Shown: positions 58,835-64,000 of the stretch, piece by piece
How the letters are laid out: the number at the start of each line of letters is the position of its first letter
Position numbering within the stretch: the stretch's first letter is position 1
From: Pantoea vagans
GTDB taxonomy: Bacteria > Pseudomonadota > Gammaproteobacteria > Enterobacterales > Enterobacteriaceae
DNA length: 64,000 bases
Direction of reading: 5' to 3'
NCBI RefSeq assembly: GCF_001506165.1
Contig: NZ_CP011427.1
Location: 3,906,001-3,970,000 of the forward strand
The notes under the pieces: generated by a model
Told to the model about the DNA's origin: nothing
What the model saw: the letters and a program-made list of their open reading frames with translations, nothing else
The model's database searches: none
Translations under genes and position numbers: made by a program

Positions 58835-60936
58835 GCAGCGCTGTCCTCTTTTACGGCGGCCTGGTTGTCACGCTTATGCTTCTGACGGCGATCTTTCCAG
58901 GTCAGCCAGAACAGCTCAAACACGGTACGAATAATGGTGCCCAGTGAAACCAGCGGGTTGTCCTGCTTGTACTCGGGCTGAATCCACGCATCGGCACGCG
59001 CCAGTACCACGCGCACCAGTTCACGGCGGCGCGAGAGCGGCATATCGCCAAAGCGCAGACGAATGGTTTCATCATCGCCGGAGATTTTGCTCACCGGGAT
59101 AGTGATAGCACCCGATTTCAGCAGCAGGTCAATCTCTTCGATTTCATCGGTCTCGTGGCGATTGTCTGGCGCATCCAACTGCGCACCACCCATCGACAAG
59201 TCGCTGGTTTGGGTACGTGAAGAGATGCCGCTCGCATAGTGAATCACCGCCGGAATCTGCACTTCGATACGAATGGTTTTACGTACCTGCTTGGTTTCAC
59301 GCGCCACGGCAATGGCCGCCATCAGGATGATCAGGCTGAACACCGCCCAGCCGACGTTGAGCGCGATAACATAAGGGTCAACACCAAAGTAATCATGCGC
59401 CGTGGCGCGCACCACGCCCGCCACAATGCCGATAGTCAGCAGCACGGCGACAATCACATGTGGACGCACGATGTGGAAGTCGAAGAAGCCCTGATCCAGC
59501 AAACCGCCTTTATCCGTTACGTTAAATTTCCCGCGCTTAGGGGCCAGCATGGTCAACAGCGTCGGAATCACGAGGTGGAAACACATCACGGTTTCGTAGA
59601 TTTCACCCCAGAAGGTGTAACGGAACTTGCCGTTCATGCGGGAGTTGACGTACAGCGACATCACCAGGTGCGGCAGCACGTAGGCAAAAATCAGCGAGGC
59701 TGACGAGTGAATGATGTTCAGGTTGAACAACAGATACGCCAGCGGTGCCGTCAGGAAGGCCACGCGTGGCAGTCCAAACTGGAAGTGCAGCATGGCGTTG
59801 AGGTAGCACAGGCGTTGCTGCCATTTCAGACCGCGGCCAAACAGCGGGTTATCAACACGGAAAATCTGCGTCATGCCACGCGCCCAGCGGTTACGCTGTA
59901 TGACGTGCAGGCCCAGACGTTCGGTGGCCAGGCCGGCAGCCAGTGGAATCGCCAGGAAGGCAGATCCCCAGCCCAGACGCTGCATTTTCAATGCGGTGTG
60001 CGCATCTTCCGTGACCGTTTCAACAGCAAAACCACCGATTTCTTCTAACGCACTGCGACGGATAACCGCACAGGAACCGCAGAAGAAAGTCGCATTCCAG
60101 TTATCGTTGCCCTGCTGCACCGGACCGTAGAACAGTGCACCTTCGTTTGGAATGCTGCGCGCAGCGCGCAGGTTACGCTCGAACGGGTCCGGAGAGTAGA
60201 AGTAGTGCGGCGTTTGTAACAACGCCAGCTTAGGATCTTTCAGGAACGGGCCGACCGTTGCTTGCAAGAAAGTACGGGTGGCAACGTGGTCACAGTCAAA
60301 GATGCAGATCAGCTCACCTTTGGTGATTTTCATTGCATGATTGAGGTTACCGGCTTTCGCATGGCTGTTGTCGTCACGGGTGATGTAACCCACGCCCACA
60401 TCCGCCGCAAACACCGCAAACTCACTGCGCTTGCCATCATCCAGCAAATAGACTTTCAACTTGTCGCGCGGATAATCGATGCACTGGGCCGCCAGCACGG
60501 TATCACGCACGACATCCAGGCTTTCGTTGTAGGTCGGCACGTACACATCCACCGTTGGCCACAGGCTGGTATCCTCCGGCAGCGGTTCAATGGTGCGTTT
60601 CAGTGGCCAGGTGGTCTGCAGGAAGCCCAGAATCAGGATCAGCCAGACATACAATTCGGCCAGATATAAACCGATGCCGAGAATGGCTTCGATCTCTGAA
60701 TTAAATTGCAGCGTCTCTGTGGTGCGCCACCAGATATATCGGGTCGACATCAGCGCAGAAAGAATAACCATCACAACGGTTATTTTGCGGCTTTTGCTGA
60801 AGCCCAGTAGAAACATCATCCCGATGCTGATTAAGCCAAAAATATATTGTTTTTGGCTGTCCATAGGCGTGATGACGATTACCGCGGCGACCGGTGCAAG
60901 CACCAGTAGCAGCAGGTAAAACCCGAGTTTACTCAT
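58831..60936 (-). CDS. bcsA: Cellulose synthase catalytic subunit (operon 2)
   Basis: 701-residue GT2 synthase without the long N-terminal extension of the operon 1 enzyme. All functional motifs are intact: D166-D167-G, DCD (214-216), FFCGS (284-288), TED (309-311), QRNRW (347-351), gating loop FNVTDKGG (471-478) and PilZ residues R552-x-x-x-R556 and D579-x-S-x-x-G584. Both copies should therefore be active and c-di-GMP-dependent. It lies 57 bp after bcsQ. Confidence 0.97.
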   Translation of the reverse strand: MSKLGFYLLLLVLAPVAAVIVITPMDSQKQYIFGLISIGMMFLLGFSKSRKITVVMVILSALMSTRYIWWRTTETLQFNSEIEAILGIGLYLAELYVWLILILGFLQTTWPLKRTIEPLPEDTSLWPTVDVYVPTYNESLDVVRDTVLAAQCIDYPRDKLKVYLLDDGKRSEFAVFAADVGVGYITRDDNSHAKAGNLNHAMKITKGELICIFDCDHVATRTFLQATVGPFLKDPKLALLQTPHYFYSPDPFERNLRAARSIPNEGALFYGPVQQGNDNWNATFFCGSCAVIRRSALEEIGGFAVETVTEDAHTALKMQRLGWGSAFLAIPLAAGLATERLGLHVIQRNRWARGMTQIFRVDNPLFGRGLKWQQRLCYLNAMLHFQFGLPRVAFLTAPLAYLLFNLNIIHSSASLIFAYVLPHLVMSLYVNSRMNGKFRYTFWGEIYETVMCFHLVIPTLLTMLAPKRGKFNVTDKGGLLDQGFFDFHIVRPHVIVAVLLTIGIVAGVVRATAHDYFGVDPYVIALNVGWAVFSLIILMAAIAVARETKQVRKTIRIEVQIPAVIHYASGISSRTQTSDLSMGGAQLDAPDNRHETDEIEEIDLLLKSGAITIPVSKISGDDETIRLRFGDMPLSRRRELVRVVLARADAWIQPEYKQDNPLVSLGTIIRTVFELFWLTWKDRRQKHKRDNQAAVKEDSAA

Positions 60937-60993
60937 GATTCACCCTAAAGAAGCTGTGTTGTTATTATTGCGCCAGGCAACAGCCTGGCTTAT

Positions 60994-61794
60994 TTAATAA
61001 TGACTGCGAATGGGCGCCTGAACTTCACCGTTACCCACGGTAATATTCAGGATATTTGCCACACGTTTGGCCACCAGTTCGATATCAAACGCGGCCGCAG
61101 AGGCAGGGCTGAAATCAAACACCGACTGTTGTGAAGCATTGGCTTCCGCGACGCTTTCATCGCGGTGCACCACACCCAATAAGTTCTCACCCAGACGCTG
61201 CTGCATAAAGCCGGTGACTTCACGGCTAATATTGCGGCGGTTGTCGCTCTGGTTAAGCACAAAATAATGACCACGTTTATTATTCAGTGGCTGACCTATC
61301 ATGCGGTCATTTTCTATTTGCGGCAGAAGCGAGACAGAAGCGGTATCTGCAAGCATCACCACTAAATGCATATCGGCAAGCGCGGTCATGGCTTTAAGCG
61401 CCGGACCTGGACCTGGAGGAAAATCAGCAATAATCACCAGTCCCGGATAATTCAGCACGGTATCCAGACCGCGTTTAAGGAAATGTGGATCTTTAACCAG
61501 ATTCTCTTCGAAACGCTCACGCTGATCTTCAGTGACGTCACCGTACGGCATAACAAAAATATTACCGCCGGTGGTGAGAATGGACTGGCTCCAGTCGGCC
61601 TGCTCTTCAGAGCGAGCAACAAAACCACGGCCGTCGTGCAGCGGTACACCAAAATGCAGACGCAATGCGTTCTGGACATCGAAATCGATTGCCAACACCT
61701 TGCTGCCGGCACGCGCCAGACTCCATGCAAGATTGGCCGCCATGGTGGTTTTCCCTACTCCCCCTTTAGGCGAGCACACACAAACTAACGGCAT
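60994..61794 (-). CDS. bcsQ: BcsQ-type MinD/ParA ATPase with canonical P-loop (operon 2)
   Basis: 266-residue protein with the deviant Walker A of the ParA/MinD family fully intact, CSPKGGVGKTT with Lys10 and Lys15, followed by AIDFDVQNALRLHFG and IIADFPPGPGPAL. The HRDESVAEANASQQSVFDFSPASAAAFDIE segment resembles the C-terminal BcsQ region. Unlike the operon 1 copy it should bind and hydrolyse ATP normally. Its start overlaps the upstream Pro-rich gene by 10 bases. Confidence 0.92.
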   Translation of the reverse strand: MPLVCVCSPKGGVGKTTMAANLAWSLARAGSKVLAIDFDVQNALRLHFGVPLHDGRGFVARSEEQADWSQSILTTGGNIFVMPYGDVTEDQRERFEENLVKDPHFLKRGLDTVLNYPGLVIIADFPPGPGPALKAMTALADMHLVVMLADTASVSLLPQIENDRMIGQPLNNKRGHYFVLNQSDNRRNISREVTGFMQQRLGENLLGVVHRDESVAEANASQQSVFDFSPASAAAFDIELVAKRVANILNITVGNGEVQAPIRSHY

Positions 61795-62522
61795 AGCGCG
61801 ATTTTCTCCAGTAACGGTTTTAGTAGTGTTTCTTTAGAAATATTAGCAGGTTCCGCGGGGCGTGAACGGAACAGCGCACCAAAGCGAGACGGTGCAGCAG
61901 CAGCCGGCTGTGCCGGTGCGGCAAAAGTCGGTGATGGTGCAGGTGTCGCAACCGGGCCAGCGCTAACCACAGTGTGTGGGGCGGGCGCAGGTTTGGCCGC
62001 AATCGGTGCGGGTGCTGCCACGAGGGGCGCAGGTGCTGCGACAGGTTCAGCAACCGGTTTCGGCGGCGGCGGCGGAAACAGCGAAGTGGTCGCCTGGCGC
62101 TCAACCACGGTCGCTTTCGGCGCTTGCGCGATTGCTGAAGGTGCGGGTTTCACCGCTGGAGCCGGTGGGAATAAGGAAGAAACACCACTCAGCGGCGCAG
62201 CGGGCACGGATTCTAGCGGCGCCGTCGCGGCCAGGCTGTCGAGAATCGATCCGCGCGTAGTGCTGCCAGCGGCAGCGATTGGCGCCTGCAGAGGTGCAGG
62301 TTGCGCAGGTGCGGCAAACTCATCACCACGGATCGGTTGGGGTTGCGGCAGGTCAATGCGCTGACCGCTGCCTAATTCCGGCTCATTATCCGTCGCCAGC
62401 TGGCGAATAATGGCCCATTGGCTGTGATCCGCGTCCTGCGATTGCCCAGACATATCCTTAAAAGCGATATCAAGCGTGTGCGTTTTTTCTTTGAAACGCT
62501 GCAGATCGTCGTAATTCTTCAT
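61785..62522 (-). CDS. bcsO: Pro/Ala-rich cellulose operon protein, BcsO/BcsP-like
   Basis: 245 residues, no signal peptide or membrane segment. A structured N-terminus (1-45, MKNYDDLQRF...DMSGQSQDADHSQWAIIRQLA) is followed by a long disordered Ala/Pro region with repeated Leu-Phe patches: SSLFPPAP (115-122), TSLFPPPPP (146-154) and RFGALFRSRP (213-222), then an amphipathic helix (about 228-243). Proline-rich proteins head type I cellulose operons in enterobacteria (BcsO/BcsP), and BcsH of Komagataeibacter scaffolds BcsD. The symbol rests on operon position and composition. The ATG at 62522 replaces a longer frame to 62573. Confidence 0.75.
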   Translation of the reverse strand: MKNYDDLQRFKEKTHTLDIAFKDMSGQSQDADHSQWAIIRQLATDNEPELGSGQRIDLPQPQPIRGDEFAAPAQPAPLQAPIAAAGSTTRGSILDSLAATAPLESVPAAPLSGVSSLFPPAPAVKPAPSAIAQAPKATVVERQATTSLFPPPPPKPVAEPVAAPAPLVAAPAPIAAKPAPAPHTVVSAGPVATPAPSPTFAAPAQPAAAAPSRFGALFRSRPAEPANISKETLLKPLLEKIALCR

Positions 62523-62948
62523 GATCAGAGCCTGTAAAAACGGGAGGGAATTTGCCTGGAATATAACACACACATTAAAAGACGGTGAGAGAAATCTGAT
62601 TATTAAAACAACATATTCAATAAAAGAGTTTTATCTTGCTGATTGAAATTCTACATATGCAAATAGCATGCTGTTATTTATGGTCGGAGATTAATTAATA
62701 TCGATTAACTGAAATAATAACGGGGTTAACATTAACCTAACTTACTGAAAAACCTTCAAAGTGGTTCAAGTTACGGATTTTACACCTGTGTGATAACACT
62801 CACACAATCCTGACATTATTCAGAATTTGCCTTAACGATTTATATCGTAATCAGGACCAATTTATTACTGATTCACTGGCGTAATACATTTCAGACCTCT
62901 TTTTTTTCTACGCACTCAGCCGTTAATTTTACTGAAGTATGAACCCGC
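62523..62948. other. AT-rich control region of cellulose operon 2
   Basis: About 425 bp without a gene, more AT-rich than the flanks, between the dppF terminator and bcsO. It holds a perfect CRP palindrome (62789-62804) and, on the minus strand, a TATATT -10-like box at 62560-62565 about 37 bp before the bcsO ATG, without a good -35. No RNA gene or supported small reading frame is seen. Confidence 0.6.
62789..62804. promoter_or_regulatory. CRP-binding site upstream of cellulose operon 2
   Basis: TGTGA-TAACAC-TCACA is an exact match to the CRP consensus half-sites. It lies 266 bp upstream of the bcsO ATG. Because dppF, on the other side, is transcribed away and ends here, only the cellulose operon can be its target, unless an unannotated transcript exists. 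Confidence 0.75.
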
Positions 62949-62977
62949 AAAAAAGAAAGGCTCCCGAGGGAGCCTTT
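62949..62977 (-). terminator. Terminator of the dpp operon
   Basis: On the minus strand a perfect 10-bp stem AAAGGCTCCC/GGGAGCCTTT with a 2-base loop is followed by C and six T, 20 bp after the dppF stop. Confidence 0.9.
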
Positions 62978-62996
62978 AGCTATTTTTGGCGGTAAT

Positions 62997-64000
62997 TTAC
63001 GGAACGCCCACTGGCTGATTCTCATCCTGATCAACCGCAAAGCAGGCGATTTGCTGTTCGCCATACTGTTTTAGCTTGGGCTGCAATTGTACACAGCTGC
63101 CAAAACGACGGCGGCAGCGCGCGTTAAAGGCACAGCCCGGCGGTGGATTAAGCGGGCTGGGCAACTCACCGGTAAGTTTGATGCGCTCACGGCGCTCATC
63201 TGGATTGAGTCGCGGCGTGGCAGACAGCAATGCCTGAGTATAAGGATGGCGAGGATTGCTGAAGATCGCCTCTTTGCTGCCTTTTTCAACGCAGCGGCCC
63301 AGATACATCACCATCACTTCGTCGGCTATGTGTTCAACCACGGACAGGTCGTGAGAAATGAACACATACGACAAACCCAAATCCTGCTGCAAATCCATCA
63401 TCAGGTTGAGTACCTGCGCACGCACCGAAACATCCAGCGCCGAGACAGGTTCATCGGCAATCAAGACGTCTGGGTCGAGCATTAAACCACGCGCAATGGC
63501 GATACGCTGACGCTGCCCACCGGAGAACATATGCGGGTAGCGGTCGTAGTGTTCGGTTTTCAGACCGACCTTCGCCATCATCTCCAGGGTTTTTTCACGG
63601 CGTTCCGCTTTGCTCAGCGAGGTGTTGATCACCAGCGGCTCTTCAAGAATCTGGCTGATTTTTTTGCGCGGATTCAGCGAGCCATACGGGTTCTGGAAGA
63701 TAATCTGAATTTTCTGGCGACGCAGCTTCTGCGCCTGCGGATCGTGCTTTAGCAAATCCTGACCATGCCAATAGAGCTGCCCTTCGGTTGGCGTTTCAAT
63801 CATGGTTAACAGGCGACCCAGCGTGGATTTACCACAGCCAGACTCCCCCACCACCGCCAGCGTTTTGCCACGCTCAAGGTTAAACGAGACGCCATCCAGC
63901 GCTTTGACCAGGCGCTCCTGGCCAAACAGCCCTTTCTTCACCGGGTAGTGTTTTTTCAGGTCAATCGCCTGCAGCAGGTAATCCTGCTCAGTGTTATTAA
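62997..64000 (-). CDS. dppF: Dipeptide ABC transporter ATPase DppF (start outside window)
   Basis: One of the two ATPases of the DppABCDF importer for dipeptides and haem. 333 residues lie in the window and the start is a few codons beyond 64000, since no start codon precedes TEQDYLLQAIDLKKHYPVKKG. Walker A GESGCGKST, Q-loop IIFQNPYGSLNPRK, signature FSGGQRQRIAIARGL, Walker B VLIADEPVSALD and H-loop FISHD are complete, with the C-terminal oligopeptide-transporter domain (GCAFNARCRRRFGSC with its Cys pattern). Confidence 0.96.
   Translation of the reverse strand, partial: NNTEQDYLLQAIDLKKHYPVKKGLFGQERLVKALDGVSFNLERGKTLAVVGESGCGKSTLGRLLTMIETPTEGQLYWHGQDLLKHDPQAQKLRRQKIQIIFQNPYGSLNPRKKISQILEEPLVINTSLSKAERREKTLEMMAKVGLKTEHYDRYPHMFSGGQRQRIAIARGLMLDPDVLIADEPVSALDVSVRAQVLNLMMDLQQDLGLSYVFISHDLSVVEHIADEVMVMYLGRCVEKGSKEAIFSNPRHPYTQALLSATPRLNPDERRERIKLTGELPSPLNPPPGCAFNARCRRRFGSCVQLQPKLKQYGEQQIACFAVDQDENQPVGVP

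Noticed and set aside
38044..62522. Cellulose operon 2 as a recent duplication of operon 1
   Set aside because: The paralogues differ in length, N-terminal parts and gene content (bcsD, bcsO and bcsZ against bcsR, bcsE, bcsF and bcsG); this looks like two separate lineages brought together, not a tandem copy.
62657..62698. 13-codon plus-strand frame (MQIACC...) in the gap upstream of bcsO
   Set aside because: Too short, no ribosome-binding site, in AT-rich sequence where such frames arise by chance.

Overview
The window is chromosomal DNA of an enterobacterium. Every long gene has a close counterpart in Escherichia coli K-12, but the gene order and a second cellulose operon point away from E. 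coli, most likely to the Erwiniaceae (Pantoea/Erwinia type). That placement is inferred from remembered gene orders and was not tested by search. There is no prophage, transposase, CRISPR array or plasmid replication gene; the region is core genome with one large accessory-looking block, the cellulose locus.

Layout. 1-699 is the start of cyaA (minus), divergent from hemC-hemD-hemX-hemY (1012-5043, plus). The hemY-to-tRNA gap holds the small RNA GlmZ (minus) with a sigma-54 promoter and GlrR-type sites, then the tRNA operon Arg-His-Leu-Pro (minus). 6370-19137 is the complete enterobacterial common antigen operon read on minus as wecA-wzzE-wecB-wecC-rffG-rffH-wecD-wecE-wzxE-wecF-wzyE-wecG, preceded by rho with a leader and by trxA. 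rhlB-gppA (plus), rep (minus) and ppiC (plus) follow. ppiC abuts yhjG with no spacer, and here the order jumps from the E. coli ppiC region to the yhjG-dppF region: yhjG, pdeH, kdgK, an esterase absent from that E. coli interval, yhjJ, dctA and pdeK.

38044-62522 is a double cellulose locus. The left half is E. coli-like: bcsG-bcsF-bcsE on minus, divergent from bcsR-bcsQ-bcsA-bcsB-bcsC on plus, but without bcsZ between bcsB and bcsC. The right half is a second operon on minus: a Pro/Ala-rich BcsO/BcsP-like gene, bcsQ, bcsA, bcsB, bcsC, bcsD and a GH8 endoglucanase (bcsZ). The two operons converge at about 50.9-51.0 kb, and the only bcsZ of the window sits at that junction. Two EAL phosphodiesterases (pdeH behind a near-consensus sigma-28 promoter, and pdeK) lie next to the locus, and both BcsA copies keep intact PilZ motifs, so the block reads as a c-di-GMP-controlled exopolysaccharide and biofilm region. 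dppF closes the window.

Non-coding signals. Paired-hairpin intergenic repeats occur at six places, in two topologies, with arms that differ between copies while the flanking GTAG/CTAC and the architecture are kept. One ERIC element lies at 32.4 kb. Other sites include CRP sites upstream of cyaA and of the second cellulose operon, a KdgR-like operator before kdgK, and several intrinsic terminators. Start codons were moved from the longest open frame for hemC, wecF, wecD, wecB, wecA, trxA, gppA, ppiC, yhjG, pdeH, kdgK, dctA, bcsZ and bcsO on the basis of homologue length, operon overlap, ribosome-binding sites or promoter position.
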